Of a DNA stretch of 64,000 nt, positions 1 through 9,399 are shown one piece after another (position 1 is the stretch's first letter; each line of letters opens with the position of its first letter). A program made the position numbers and the translations under genes. The notes under the pieces were generated by a model. That model made no database searches, had not been told where the DNA came from, and was given only the letters and a program-made list of their open reading frames with translations. This stretch comes from Pseudoalteromonas rubra (GTDB lineage: Bacteria; Pseudomonadota; Gammaproteobacteria; Enterobacterales; Alteromonadaceae): contig NZ_AHCD03000039.1 in assembly GCF_000238295.3 (NCBI RefSeq), positions 9,358-73,357 on the forward strand. Reading direction: 5' to 3'.

Positions 1-862
1 CCAGGTTGTGTAAAAAGTCGAAGGCTAAGTCTTCAAGCTCCGGAATAGCTGCTTCGGGCCAGACAACCAGATCAGCTTGTTGCCACAATGGCCGGGTCAT
101 ATCCTGGTATTTTGACATGGTCGGCCAGAATTGCTCTGGTTCCCAGCGCAGGCTTTGTTGAATATTGCCCTGAACCAATAAGATACGGGTTTGCTCGCCC
201 GTGTATTCAACCGGGTTGTTTGTCGTGTGAGTCACAACAGAGAGTACTGACAGAGGCAGCAGGGCGAACACAGTTAATTGATAGCACTTATGCCGAAGCA
301 GATAATATAGCAGCGCACCAAACAACACACACACCAGAGTCAGGCCAAACTCACCAATCCAGGGCGCGAGCATGTTCAGCGGTGAGTCGGTCTGACTATA
401 GCCAAAACTGAGCCAGGGGAACCCGGTCAGTAAAGTACCGCGTAGATATTCAAATATCGCAAATCCGCTTAGCAGCAGCGCTACACGTTGCCAGGGCTTA
501 TCTGAGAAGCGTGTCGCCAGCGCGAAGGCCAGCGCAGGATAAATAGCCAGATAGGCACAGAGCAGGCCCATTAATAACAGCGAAGCAGGTAAAGGCAAAC
601 CACCGAACTGCGCAATGGACACATGCACCCAGCTTATCCCGGCCGCAAACCAGCCAAAGCCAAATAAAAAACCATATTTAGCGGATTGTTTACTAGATGA
701 TTGATCGGTGACAAAACACGCAACTGCGAGTGCAACGAAGGTGATGGGCCAGAGCCCAAACGGAGCATAACTGAAAGTCAGTGAGGCACCGCTTAGCAGT
801 GCCAGCCACGTAAACTTGTCAGTAAGTAGGGGGGTGAGTTTATTCGAAAACGTCTTCAACAT
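1..862 (-). CDS. lnt: apolipoprotein N-acyltransferase, N-terminal 287 residues (cut by window edge)
   Basis: Lnt is an inner-membrane enzyme that adds the third acyl chain to the N-terminal cysteine of lipoproteins. The visible part has several hydrophobic segments followed by the start of the nitrilase-like domain, with the motif VVWPEAAIP that carries the catalytic Glu; the catalytic Lys and Cys lie beyond the edge. The ATG at 860-862 overlaps the end of ybeX by 23 bases in another frame, which implies translational coupling. The position after ybeX matches the E. coli order ybeZ-ybeY-ybeX-lnt. The truncation is only due to the window edge. Confidence 0.93.
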   Translation of the reverse strand, partial: MLKTFSNKLTPLLTDKFTWLALLSGASLTFSYAPFGLWPITFVALAVACFVTDQSSSKQSAKYGFLFGFGWFAAGISWVHVSIAQFGGLPLPASLLLMGLLCAYLAIYPALAFALATRFSDKPWQRVALLLSGFAIFEYLRGTLLTGFPWLSFGYSQTDSPLNMLAPWIGEFGLTLVCVLFGALLYYLLRHKCYQLTVFALLPLSVLSVVTHTTNNPVEYTGEQTRILLVQGNIQQSLRWEPEQFWPTMSKYQDMTRPLWQQADLVVWPEAAIPELEDLAFDFLHNL

Positions 863-1718
863 GTTCGGTTTTTGGCATCGTCACCTGTAACTGCAAAATG
901 CGGCGATTGTCCGAATTGGTGACCTTGAATTGCAAGGGAGCAATGTCAATGGTTTCGCCGCGGCTTGGCATATGGCCAAATGCATGCAAGATGATCCCGC
1001 CTATGGTGTCTGCTTCCTGCGTGTCATACTCCGTCTTGAAGTACTCGTTAAACTCATCCAGTGGCGTCAGAGCCTGAACGTTAAACACGTGCTTAGATAA
1101 CTGACGGATAGCCTGTTGCTCGTCTTCATTATCGTGTTCATCTTCGATTTCACCGACGATTGTCTCAAGAATGTCTTCAATGGTCACCAGGCCTGAAACG
1201 CCTCCGTACTCATCAATGACAATGGCCATGTGGTAGCGCTTTTGCCGAAACTCATTGAGCAGTGCATCAACACGTTTACTTTCAGGAACCACAACCGCCG
1301 GACGCAGGTACTCGCGGATGGTAGGTAATTCACTGTCACGCTGAACAATCAGGGGTAACAGATCTTTGGCCAGCAAAATGCCTTCGACATGATCTTTGTC
1401 TTCGCAAATGACCGGGAAACGCGAATGGCTGGATTCAACCATTGCGGGTAACTGCGACTCCAGGTCCTGATCAATATCCAGCGTCACCATTTGTGAACGC
1501 GGGATCATGATGTCGCGGACTTTTAATTCAGAAACACTGAGTACGCCTTCCATCATGTCTTTGGTTTCAGGATCGATCAGGGCTCTTTCCTGTGCGTCGG
1601 CAATTACCTCTACCAACTCTTCTTTGTTTTGGGGTTCCCCTTGCAGCATCTGTGTGATGCGTCCCAGCCAGGTCTTGCTAGAAGAACCCTGACTACTTTG
1701 CGAGTTTTCGTCGCTCAT
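840..1718 (-). CDS. ybeX: CorC/HlyC-family CBS-domain protein YbeX
   Basis: A 292-residue cytosolic protein of the CorC (YbeX) family, linked to magnesium/cobalt efflux and more recently to ribosome and RNA metabolism in E. coli. It has no membrane domain: a short polar N-terminus, two CBS motifs (about 65-185, including VRDIMIPRSQM and the IDEYGG loop), then a CorC_HlyC domain (about 200-285). It lies between ybeY and lnt and overlaps the lnt start, so it is part of one minus-strand operon. The length is normal for the family. Confidence 0.93.
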   Translation of the reverse strand: MSDENSQSSQGSSSKTWLGRITQMLQGEPQNKEELVEVIADAQERALIDPETKDMMEGVLSVSELKVRDIMIPRSQMVTLDIDQDLESQLPAMVESSHSRFPVICEDKDHVEGILLAKDLLPLIVQRDSELPTIREYLRPAVVVPESKRVDALLNEFRQKRYHMAIVIDEYGGVSGLVTIEDILETIVGEIEDEHDNEDEQQAIRQLSKHVFNVQALTPLDEFNEYFKTEYDTQEADTIGGIILHAFGHMPSRGETIDIAPLQFKVTNSDNRRILQLQVTMPKTEHVEDVFE

Positions 1719-1740
1719 TGCGGTGTGTTACTCCAGTCGG

Positions 1741-2199
1741 TTAAACGTCATCTCGATATGGGTCAGCAATGCCCAGATCGGCTAAGAATTCTTTTTCAAG
1801 ACTTTCCATTTCATCGGCGTCCTGTTCATTTATATGGTCAAAGCCCAACAAATGCAAGCACCCGTGTACCACCATATGGGCAAAATGATCGTGGAAAGTT
1901 TTTTCCTGTTCTTCGGCCTCTCGAAAAACAATCTGAGGACAAATAATTAGGTCGCCAACCAGTGGTAGTTCAATTCCAGGCGGTGCTTCGAAAGGGAATG
2001 ACAGCACATTGGTGGGCTTGTCTTTGCCACGATATTGGCTGTTCAGCTCCTGGCTTTCCGCTTCATCTGCAATTCGGATAGTGACTTCGGCCTCTTCCTT
2101 ATACGCAAGCAATGCTTTTTCGGCCCACAGCTGAAATTGCTCAGCCGAGGGTAAGTTGGCGAATTCACTGGCGACCTGTAGATCTACCTCAAGCGACAT
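1741..2199 (-). CDS. ybeY: endoribonuclease YbeY (16S rRNA 3'-end maturation)
   Basis: A 152-residue metal-dependent endoribonuclease acting in 16S rRNA 3' maturation and ribosome quality control. The zinc signature HGCLHLLGFDH is intact near residues 115-125, supplying the three histidines. The start codon shares one base with the stop of ybeZ (TAATG), so translation is probably coupled. The partner YbeZ is encoded immediately upstream, as in most gammaproteobacteria. Confidence 0.96.
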   Translation of the reverse strand: MSLEVDLQVASEFANLPSAEQFQLWAEKALLAYKEEAEVTIRIADEAESQELNSQYRGKDKPTNVLSFPFEAPPGIELPLVGDLIICPQIVFREAEEQEKTFHDHFAHMVVHGCLHLLGFDHINEQDADEMESLEKEFLADLGIADPYRDDV

Positions 2200-3281
2200 T
2201 AGGAGCGCTCCTCGTTGTTGGTATCTGATTGTGTATTTGCAGGCGTGGTATTGGCCTGTGCCTGTAATCTTGCCTGTTGTTTATTAAACTTTTCCTTTCG
2301 CTCAGCTTCTTCTTTTTTCTCGTAGGCTTCAACAATGCGCGCTACAACGGGATGACGCACGACATCGTGAGATTTAAAGAAGTTAAACGAAATCTCGTCT
2401 ACCTCACCCAGCACGTCAATGGCGTGGCGCAGACCAGAGCGCGCACCGCGTGGTAAATCCACCTGAGTGATGTCACCGGTGATCACGGCTTTCGAGTTAA
2501 AGCCAATCCGGGTCAGGAACATCTTCATCTGCTCTGTGGTGGTGTTTTGACTTTCATCCAGAATAATAAAGGCGTCGTTCAGTGTTCGACCACGCATGTA
2601 AGCCAATGGCGCAACTTCTATCACGTTCTTTTCGATCAGACGCTCGACCTTTTCAAAGCCCAACATCTCAAACAGAGCATCGTAAAGCGGACGTAAGTAA
2701 GGGTCTATTTTTTGTGTCAGGTCGCCAGGTAAGAAACCCAGCTTTTCACCTGCTTCAACAGCTGGACGAGTCAACAGAATACGACGAATTTCCTGACGTT
2801 CCAGGGCATCTACCGCCGCCGCTACTGCCAGGTAGGTTTTACCTGTCCCTGCCGGACCGATACCAAAACAGATGTCATGGGTCAGAATATTGGCTACATA
2901 CTGGCTTTGGTTGGGGTTGCGAGGTTTAACCACACCACGGCGTGTTTTGATAAAGACTTCTTTTTCCCACACATCCGGGGCTTCCTGCTCCAGGCAGTTG
3001 GCCTCAGTGATAGCCAAATGAACCTGGTCTGGCTCAATATCGACAAACTTGCCGCGTACGGGCTGAGTTTCTACATACAGGGATTTCAAAATGTCGACAG
3101 CAGCCTTAGCCACAACCGGTTGGCCGGTGACTTTGAACCAGTTATCTCTGTGGGTAATTTCAATGCCCAGACGACGTTCAATTTGCTTCAGGTTGTCATC
3201 AAAAGGCCCGCATAAAGAAGATAGGCGGTGATTGTCGGAGGGTTCCAGATAAAATTCGATATTCTTGACTTGGTTACTCAA
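2199..3281 (-). CDS. ybeZ: PhoH-like ATPase YbeZ
   Basis: A 360-residue PhoH-family P-loop NTPase thought to work with YbeY in rRNA processing. Walker A GPAGTGKTYLA lies near residue 141 and Walker B FIILDESQN near residue 238. The N-terminal 100 residues are a small RNA-binding-like region and the C-terminal 40 residues are charged and low in complexity. It follows miaB after 53 bases containing a hairpin, and its stop overlaps the ybeY start by one base. Confidence 0.95.
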   Translation of the reverse strand: MSNQVKNIEFYLEPSDNHRLSSLCGPFDDNLKQIERRLGIEITHRDNWFKVTGQPVVAKAAVDILKSLYVETQPVRGKFVDIEPDQVHLAITEANCLEQEAPDVWEKEVFIKTRRGVVKPRNPNQSQYVANILTHDICFGIGPAGTGKTYLAVAAAVDALERQEIRRILLTRPAVEAGEKLGFLPGDLTQKIDPYLRPLYDALFEMLGFEKVERLIEKNVIEVAPLAYMRGRTLNDAFIILDESQNTTTEQMKMFLTRIGFNSKAVITGDITQVDLPRGARSGLRHAIDVLGEVDEISFNFFKSHDVVRHPVVARIVEAYEKKEEAERKEKFNKQQARLQAQANTTPANTQSDTNNEERS

Positions 3282-3300
3282 AACAACTTCCTAATAACAA

Positions 3301-3322
3301 GACGCCAGCATCAGCTGGCGTC
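3301..3322 (-). terminator. hairpin between miaB and ybeZ, possible attenuator
   Basis: A 9-bp inverted repeat (GACGCCAGC / GCTGGCGTC, 4-base loop) is followed on the minus strand by TTGTTATT. It lies between two co-directional genes, so it could end part of the miaB transcription while ybeZ is partly read through. The T-tract is imperfect. Confidence 0.5.
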
Positions 3323-3334
3323 GAAATTCCAAGA

Positions 3335-4768
3335 CTAAGGTGTAAAGGTCGCAACACCCAGTTCATTGGCTTCTGGTTCTGCTGGTGCACGGTTTAAGAT
3401 ATCCGAAGGTGCAACATCGCGGCGCAAGTCCATCTCAGCTTCGGTTCTGATCAGTTCACCACGCAATGAATTGGGCAGCGCCTCAGTGATACGTACGTCA
3501 ACGAACTGACCGATCACTGAGTGTGGACCTTCAAAATTCACAACCCGGTTATTCTCGGTGCGACCGCGTAACTCCATTGGGTTCTTTTTCGAAGGACCTT
3601 CAACCAGGATGCGTTGCTCAGTGTCATGCATTTTACGGCTGATGTCCTGTGCCATCTGATTGATGCGATTTTGCAGCAAGTACAAACGCTCTTTCTTTTC
3701 TTGCTCGGTTACATCATCAGGCAGGTCGGATGCTGGCGTACCTGGACGAGCTGAATAGATAAAGCTGAAGCTCATATCAAAGCCAATGTCGTTGATCAGA
3801 TTCATAGTCGCTTCGAAATCCGCTTTGCTTTCTCCCGGGAAACCAATGATGAAGTCTGAGCTCATGCTTAGGTTCGGGCGGATCTTACGCAGTTTGCGGA
3901 TAGTAGATTTGTACTCCAGCGCCGTATGGCCACGCTTCATCAGGTTCAAAATGCGATCTGAGCCACTTTGAACCGGTAAGTGCAGGTGATCTACCAGTTC
4001 TGGTACGTCTGCGTATGCATCGATGATGTCAGGTGTAAACTCAACCGGGTGTGAGGTGGTGTACCGAATGCGGTCGATGCCATCGATGGCCGCGACAAAG
4101 CGCAGCAGATCAGAGAAATAGCAAATTTCGCCATCATGCATTTCACCGCGATAGGCGTTTACGTTTTGACCCAGCAGGTTCACCTCACGCACACCTTGCT
4201 CTGCCAGTTGCGCAACTTCAAGTAAAACATCATCAAGAGGACGGCTCACTTCCTCACCCCGCGTATAAGGTACAACGCAGAAAGTACAGTATTTAGAGCA
4301 GCCTTCCATAATGGATACGAACGCACTCGGGCCTTCAGCTTTTGGCTCTGGCAGGCGATCGAACTTTTCGATTTCCGGGAATGAAATATCGACCACAGAG
4401 CCTTGCTTGCTTTGGACCTGTTTAATCATTTCAGGCAGGCGGTGCAAAGTTTGCGGACCGAAAACGATATCAACAAATGGCGCACGTTGGCGGATTGTGT
4501 CGCCTTCCTGTGAAGCCACACAACCACCGACACCGATGACCAGATCTGGATTATCGTCTTTTAGCAACTTCCAGCGGCCCAGTTGGTGAAATACTTTTTC
4601 CTGTGCTTTTTCACGAATTGAACAGGTATTGAGTAGGATCACATCCGCTTGTTCAGCTTCTTCTGTCAGCTGATAGCCATTGGTGGAGTCAAGCAGATCC
4701 GCCATTTTCTGGGAGTCATACTCGTTCATCTGACAGCCCCAGGTTTTGATATGCAACTTTTTACTCAT
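3335..4768 (-). CDS. miaB: tRNA-2-methylthio-N6-dimethylallyladenosine synthase MiaB
   Basis: MiaB is a radical-SAM methylthiotransferase that converts i6A37 to ms2i6A37 in tRNAs reading UNN codons. The 477-residue protein has the N-terminal UPF0004 domain with three cluster cysteines (GCQMNEYDS, NTCSIREKA, GVGGCVAS), the radical-SAM motif CSKYCTFC near residue 155, and a C-terminal TRAM domain (about 375-440). It is the first gene of the minus-strand block and is divergent from ubiF, as in E. coli. Confidence 0.97.
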   Translation of the reverse strand: MSKKLHIKTWGCQMNEYDSQKMADLLDSTNGYQLTEEAEQADVILLNTCSIREKAQEKVFHQLGRWKLLKDDNPDLVIGVGGCVASQEGDTIRQRAPFVDIVFGPQTLHRLPEMIKQVQSKQGSVVDISFPEIEKFDRLPEPKAEGPSAFVSIMEGCSKYCTFCVVPYTRGEEVSRPLDDVLLEVAQLAEQGVREVNLLGQNVNAYRGEMHDGEICYFSDLLRFVAAIDGIDRIRYTTSHPVEFTPDIIDAYADVPELVDHLHLPVQSGSDRILNLMKRGHTALEYKSTIRKLRKIRPNLSMSSDFIIGFPGESKADFEATMNLINDIGFDMSFSFIYSARPGTPASDLPDDVTEQEKKERLYLLQNRINQMAQDISRKMHDTEQRILVEGPSKKNPMELRGRTENNRVVNFEGPHSVIGQFVDVRITEALPNSLRGELIRTEAEMDLRRDVAPSDILNRAPAEPEANELGVATFTP

Positions 4769-5094
4769 TGAAATAATGCCTCGTTTTCAACTCGGTGAAT
4801 AGCACGATGTGCGACGCTAAAACAACTAATGTCACTAAGCCGACCCGCTCATCTCCTGAATCAATACAGAGCATAGCCTGTATCCTTGCCAGGATCTTGC
4901 GTGAAATTAGTTTAAAGGACGCGTATTTTATATGACCTAATGACACTAGCCAAGTATAGTTTTTAACTTTAAAAACCAAGATCAAGGCATCTTGTATTTG
5001 CTCAGCTACAATATGCAGGGCAATAAACCTTTCAGAACGAATTGGGTTACAATAGCGGGATATAACTTAGCAAGTTGAACTAAGGAAAAAGGGT
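4769..5094 (+). other. divergent intergenic region miaB / ubiF
   Basis: A 326-base gap between two divergent genes. It should hold both promoters, but no promoter is clear enough to mark. A 74-codon minus frame covers most of it but lacks domain character or a ribosome site and is not called. Confidence 0.6.
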
Positions 5095-6258
5095 ATGAAA
5101 AACAAAGTGCTGATAGTCGGTGGTGGCATGGTTGGCGCAGCAGCTGCCGTGAAGCTCGCACAGCAAGGTCTGGCAGTCACAGTGCTCGAAACGCACCCAT
5201 TGGATGCCATGCAGGCACTGACAGACGATACCATTGATATTCGAGTCTCTGCCATTAATCGCTTTTCAGAAGCCTTGCTGGATGAGCTACAGGCAATGCC
5301 GATGCTTCGCAATGCCAGGCTGGCACCGTATCAACAGCTCGAAGCGTATGAGCAGGAAAATAACAGCCTGTTATTTGATTGCGAGGAGCTGGCTACAACG
5401 CATTTAGGCCACATTGTTGAAAACCGTCTTATCCAGGCCAGTTTATGGGCACAATTCGAACGCCTTGGCATTCAGGTCGAGCAGGTTTCTGGTACGCCTC
5501 AGGCAATCAAGCAAGATACTGATTCGGTTGAGTTGATTTACCCGGAGCAAAGCTATCAGGCCGATTTACTCTTAGCTGCTGACGGAGGGCGCTCTGTGGC
5601 ACGCAAACTGGCTGGCATTGGGGTGACCGGTTGGCAATATCAGCAGCATTGTATGGGTGTGCTGATCAAACTGGATGCGCCGCAGCAGGTAAAAACCTGG
5701 CAGCAGTTTAAGCCGTCCGGGCCAATTGCCTTTTTGCCTATGCAATACCCGTACGCCAATCTGATCTGGTATCACCATGGCAATGAGCTGGCGCAGATGA
5801 AGGCGTTATCGAATGCACAGTTAAAGGAGGAGATACAAAATCACTTCTTCGATTTACCCGGTGAGTTTGAAGTGTTGCAAAGCGCGGTATTTCCGTTAGC
5901 CAGACAACATGCTAATCAATACCATCAGGGGCGCGTTGCCTTGATTGGCGACTCAGCACATACCATCAATCCACTGGCCGGGCAGGGGGTGAATTTAGGA
6001 TTCAAAGATGTGGCTGCGCTGGCCAGCGTACTGGAAGGCGCTGACGACATTGGTAACGCCGCCTTGCTGCGCCGCTATGAGCAGAGCCGTCGTAACGATA
6101 ACCTGATGATGATGAGTATGATGGATGCGTGTTACTTTGGCTTCTCTAACGAAATTGCACCATTAAAGCATTTACGCAACCTAGTGTTAAAAGTGGCTAA
6201 TCATGCCGGTCCAATTAAACGTGAAGTATTGAAACATGCAATGGGTGGCGTCGTTTAG
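5095..6258 (+). CDS. ubiF: FAD-dependent ubiquinone hydroxylase, UbiF-like
   Basis: A 387-residue member of the UbiH/UbiF/VisC flavoprotein monooxygenases, which hydroxylate the ring of ubiquinone precursors at the inner face of the membrane. The N-terminal FAD-binding motif VGGGMVGAAAAVKLAQQG, the middle motif DGGRSVARKLAG and the C-terminal GDSAHTINPLAGQG motif are all present. The assignment to UbiF (C6 hydroxylation) rests on its position divergent to miaB and next to a Met/Gln/Leu tRNA cluster, as in E. coli; sequence alone cannot exclude another Ubi hydroxylase. A GGAAAAAGGG ribosome site precedes the ATG. Confidence 0.88.
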   Translation: MKNKVLIVGGGMVGAAAAVKLAQQGLAVTVLETHPLDAMQALTDDTIDIRVSAINRFSEALLDELQAMPMLRNARLAPYQQLEAYEQENNSLLFDCEELATTHLGHIVENRLIQASLWAQFERLGIQVEQVSGTPQAIKQDTDSVELIYPEQSYQADLLLAADGGRSVARKLAGIGVTGWQYQQHCMGVLIKLDAPQQVKTWQQFKPSGPIAFLPMQYPYANLIWYHHGNELAQMKALSNAQLKEEIQNHFFDLPGEFEVLQSAVFPLARQHANQYHQGRVALIGDSAHTINPLAGQGVNLGFKDVAALASVLEGADDIGNAALLRRYEQSRRNDNLMMMSMMDACYFGFSNEIAPLKHLRNLVLKVANHAGPIKREVLKHAMGGVV

Positions 6259-6424
6259 ACGTCATTCATGAAACATAAATGGTAGCAAGTATCGATAATA
6301 AATTAGCTAAAGCGATTTAAGTTAAAAAAATAGTAAAGATGAAGACAGAAGACGACCAAAAATATGGACTGCTGAGTCAAGAAATAGTTAAGTGAGTTTG
6401 CAAAGAATAATTAAGAAAACTAAA

Positions 6425-6509
6425 TGGTGCGGAAAGAGAGACTTGAACTCTCACAACCGAAGTTACAGAAACCTGAATCCTGCGCGTCTACCAATTCCGC
6501 CACTTCCGC
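6425..6509 (-). tRNA. tRNA-Leu(CAG), last gene of the operon
   Basis: An 85-base cloverleaf with long variable arm; acceptor GCGGAAG pairs with TTTCCGC and CCA is encoded. The anticodon loop TTCAGGT gives anticodon CAG. Identical to the copy at 6645. Confidence 0.95.
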
Positions 6510-6529
6510 ATCGTATATTTAGTTCATCA

Positions 6530-6575
6530 ATGAAAAAGAAACCTGAATCTCATTCGACAACAATCAATTCTGAGA
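6530..6575 (-). pseudogene. heavily decayed tRNA-Leu(CAG) fragment
   Basis: It keeps the anticodon-arm part GATTCAGGTTTC and a TTGTCGAAT segment also found in the better preserved remnant at 6757-6808, but both acceptor strands are gone. It looks like an older copy of the same broken element. Confidence 0.55.
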
Positions 6576-6644
6576 ATTTCGAAATTTTACATTGATTATA
6601 TTAGATTTAAGAAAGAAGGGAGATATCAAGAAAAGAGAGTTAAA

Positions 6645-6729
6645 TGGTGCGGAAAGAGAGACTTGAACTCTCACAACCGAAGTTACAGAAACCTGAATCC
6701 TGCGCGTCTACCAATTCCGCCACTTCCGC
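6645..6729 (-). tRNA. tRNA-Leu(CAG), second copy
   Basis: All stems pair and CCA is encoded; anticodon CAG. The gene and its immediate leader repeat those at 6425, a recent duplication. Confidence 0.95.
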
Positions 6730-6756
6730 ATTAAATCTCTATCAATACAATGAAAA

Positions 6757-6808
6757 GAAACCTGAATCCTGCGTCTTATTCGACAACATCCAATTCCGCC
6801 ACTTCCGC
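6757..6808 (-). pseudogene. tRNA-Leu(CAG) 5' half with D-loop insertion
   Basis: The 5' half is exact through GGAATTGG, then about a dozen extra bases (ATGTTGTCGAA) interrupt the D-loop before GACGCAGG and the anticodon loop. The T-arm and 3' acceptor strand are missing. The GTC in the insert can pair with the following GAC. Confidence 0.8.
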
Positions 6809-6845
6809 ATCGTATATTTAACTGAATTTTCATCTCTTGAAGAGA

Positions 6846-6920
6846 TGGCTGGAGTACCAGGATTTGAACCTGGGAATGGCGGGATCAAAACCCGCTGCCT
6901 TACCGCTTGGCGATACTCCA
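6846..6920 (-). tRNA. tRNA-Gln(TTG), T38 form
   Basis: A 75-base gene; acceptor TGGAGTA/TACTCCA, encoded CCA, anticodon loop TTTTGAT. Confidence 0.95.
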
Positions 6921-7038
6921 GCAATAATTCAAATCTTGAATCCAGATAAATCTAAATCGATAATATCCTTCTTCTTAACGCTTGATACTACAGAAATAAA
7001 AAGCGTAATCAAGTGTTTTAGTTCTAACTTGAAGAACA

Positions 7039-7123
<85 letters not shown>

Positions 7124-7142
7124 ATATTTTTTCGCTTTGATA

Positions 7143-7199
7143 TTGGAACCTAAATCCAGCGTCTAGTTCAAGACATCTGGCCAATTCCGCCACTTCCGC
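7143..7199 (-). pseudogene. tRNA-Leu(TAG) 5' half with hairpin-forming D-loop insertion
   Basis: The 5' part is intact to GGAATTGG, then the insert CCAGATGTCTTGAAC precedes TAGACGCTGG. CCAG and GTCT in the insert are complementary to CTGG and AGAC just after it, so an alternative hairpin would block the anticodon stem. The T-arm and 3' acceptor strand are absent. Confidence 0.85.
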
Positions 7200-7219
7200 A
7201 TTTTTTATCTCATAAGAGA

Positions 7220-7294
7220 TGGCTGGAGTACCAGGATTTGAACCTGGGAATGGCGGGATCAAAACCCGCTGCCTTACCGCTTGGCGATACTCCA
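7220..7294 (-). tRNA. tRNA-Gln(TTG), T38 form
   Basis: Same sequence as the copy at 6846; CCA encoded, anticodon TTG. Confidence 0.95.
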
Positions 7295-7316
7295 ACGAAA
7301 AATCAAACCTAAATGT

Positions 7317-7399
7317 TGGTCCCAGGATTTGAATCTGGGGGTGGATGAGTGAGGGATCAAAACCTCTCTCTTCTGTCCTTACCGCTTGGCGATACTCCA
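7317..7399 (-). pseudogene. degenerate tRNA-Gln
   Basis: The 5' acceptor strand, D-arm and TTTTGAT anticodon loop survive, but the anticodon-stem side is expanded (AAGGACAGAAGAGAGAGG) and the 3' end no longer pairs with TGGAGTA. No usable acceptor is left. Confidence 0.85.
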
Positions 7400-7435
7400 A
7401 CGAAAAGTTGATTATTTTAGTTCTTATCGAGAACA

Positions 7436-7520
<85 letters not shown>

Positions 7521-7547
7521 ATAAAATTGTATCTCTCAAAGGAGAGA

Positions 7548-7622
7548 TGGCTGGAGTACCAGGATTTGAACCTGGGAATGGCGGGATCAAAACCCGCTGC
7601 CTTACCGCTTGGCGATACTCCA
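7548..7622 (-). tRNA. tRNA-Gln(TTG), T38 form
   Basis: Intact copy with loop TTTTGAT and encoded CCA. Confidence 0.95.
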
Positions 7623-7658
7623 ACGAAAAGTTGATTATTTTAGTTCTTATCGAGAACA

Positions 7659-7743
<85 letters not shown>

Positions 7744-7747
7744 AACG

Positions 7748-7824
7748 TGGTGGCTATGCCCTGATTTGAACAGGGGACCCCATCATTATGAGTGATGTGC
7801 TCTAACCAGCTGAGCTACATAGCC
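7748..7824 (-). tRNA. elongator tRNA-Met(CAT)
   Basis: A 77-base gene: acceptor GGCTATG/CATAGCC, encoded CCA, anticodon loop with CAT. The paired first base and the similarity to E. coli metT mark it as elongator Met, not initiator. Confidence 0.95.
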
Positions 7825-7826
7825 AT

Positions 7827-7901
7827 TGGCTGGAGTACCAGGATTTGAACCTGGGAATGGCGGGATCAAAACCCGCTGCCTTACCGCTTGGCGATACTCC
7901 A
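7827..7901 (-). tRNA. tRNA-Gln(TTG), T38 form
   Basis: Intact; its CCA is separated from the tRNA-Met 5' end by only two bases (AT). Confidence 0.95.
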
Positions 7902-7940
7902 ACGAAATTAAATCTGTTTTAGTTCTGACTTAAAAGAACA

Positions 7941-8025
<85 letters not shown>

Positions 8026-8064
8026 GTCTTGCTAGCTAGATGAGGTTTTGTAGTAATTAAAGCA

Positions 8065-8141
8065 TGGTGGCTATGCCCTGATTTGAACAGGGGACCCCAT
8101 CATTATGAGTGATGTGCTCTAACCAGCTGAGCTACATAGCC
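8065..8141 (-). tRNA. elongator tRNA-Met(CAT), array copy 1
   Basis: Identical to the Met gene at 7748; all stems intact. Confidence 0.95.
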
Positions 8142-8143
8142 AT

Positions 8144-8218
8144 TGGCTGGAGTACCAGGATTTGAACCTGGGAATGGCGGGGTCAAAACCCGCTGCCTTA
8201 CCGCTTGGCGATACTCCA
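8144..8218 (-). tRNA. tRNA-Gln(TTG), C38 form, array copy 1
   Basis: Intact except that the last anticodon-loop base is C (TTTTGAC), unlike the four copies outside the array. Confidence 0.92.
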
Positions 8219-8254
8219 ACGAAAAGTTGATTATTTTAGTTCTTACCGAGAACA

Positions 8255-8339
<85 letters not shown>

Positions 8340-8378
8340 GTCTTGCTAGCTAGATGAGGTTTTGTAGTAATTAAAGCA

Positions 8379-8455
8379 TGGTGGCTATGCCCTGATTTGA
8401 ACAGGGGACCCCATCATTATGAGTGATGTGCTCTAACCAGCTGAGCTACATAGCC
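8379..8455 (-). tRNA. elongator tRNA-Met(CAT), array copy 2
   Basis: Identical to array copy 1, shifted 314 bases. Confidence 0.95.
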
Positions 8456-8457
8456 AT

Positions 8458-8532
8458 TGGCTGGAGTACCAGGATTTGAACCTGGGAATGGCGGGGTCAA
8501 AACCCGCTGCCTTACCGCTTGGCGATACTCCA
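8458..8532 (-). tRNA. tRNA-Gln(TTG), C38 form, array copy 2
   Basis: Identical to array copy 1; loop TTTTGAC. Confidence 0.92.
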
Positions 8533-8568
8533 ACGAAAAGTTGATTATTTTAGTTCTTACCGAGAACA

Positions 8569-8653
<85 letters not shown>

Positions 8654-8692
8654 GTCTTGCTAGCTAGATGAGGTTTTGTAGTAATTAAAGCA

Positions 8693-8769
8693 TGGTGGCT
8701 ATGCCCTGATTTGAACAGGGGACCCCATCATTATGAGTGATGTGCTCTAACCAGCTGAGCTACATAGCC
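8693..8769 (-). tRNA. elongator tRNA-Met(CAT), array copy 3
   Basis: Identical to array copy 1. Confidence 0.95.
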
Positions 8770-8771
8770 AT

Positions 8772-8846
8772 TGGCTGGAGTACCAGGATTTGAACCTGGG
8801 AATGGCGGGGTCAAAACCCGCTGCCTTACCGCTTGGCGATACTCCA
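8772..8846 (-). tRNA. tRNA-Gln(TTG), C38 form, array copy 3
   Basis: Identical to array copy 1; loop TTTTGAC. Confidence 0.92.
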
Positions 8847-8882
8847 ACGAAAAGTTGATTATTTTAGTTCTTACCGAGAACA

Positions 8883-8967
<85 letters not shown>

Positions 8968-9006
8968 GTCTTGCTAGCTAGATGAGGTTTTGTAGTAATT
9001 AAAGCA

Positions 9007-9083
9007 TGGTGGCTATGCCCTGATTTGAACAGGGGACCCCATCATTATGAGTGATGTGCTCTAACCAGCTGAGCTACATAGCC
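9007..9083 (-). tRNA. elongator tRNA-Met(CAT), array copy 4
   Basis: Identical to array copy 1. Confidence 0.95.
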
Positions 9084-9085
9084 AT

Positions 9086-9160
9086 TGGCTGGAGTACCAG
9101 GATTTGAACCTGGGAATGGCGGGGTCAAAACCCGCTGCCTTACCGCTTGGCGATACTCCA
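9086..9160 (-). tRNA. tRNA-Gln(TTG), C38 form, array copy 4
   Basis: Identical to array copy 1; loop TTTTGAC. Confidence 0.92.
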
Positions 9161-9196
9161 ACGAAAAGTTGATTATTTTAGTTCTTACCGAGAACA

Positions 9197-9281
<85 letters not shown>

Positions 9282-9320
9282 GTCTTGCTAGCTAGATGAG
9301 GTTTTGTAGTAATTAAAGCA

Positions 9321-9397
9321 TGGTGGCTATGCCCTGATTTGAACAGGGGACCCCATCATTATGAGTGATGTGCTCTAACCAGCTGAGCTACATAGCC
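9321..9397 (-). tRNA. elongator tRNA-Met(CAT), array copy 5
   Basis: Identical to array copy 1. Confidence 0.95.
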
Positions 9398-9399
9398 AT

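Noticed and set aside
4761..4985. A 74-codon minus-strand frame upstream of miaB
   Set aside because: No ribosome site or domain character; it covers the region expected to hold the miaB promoter.
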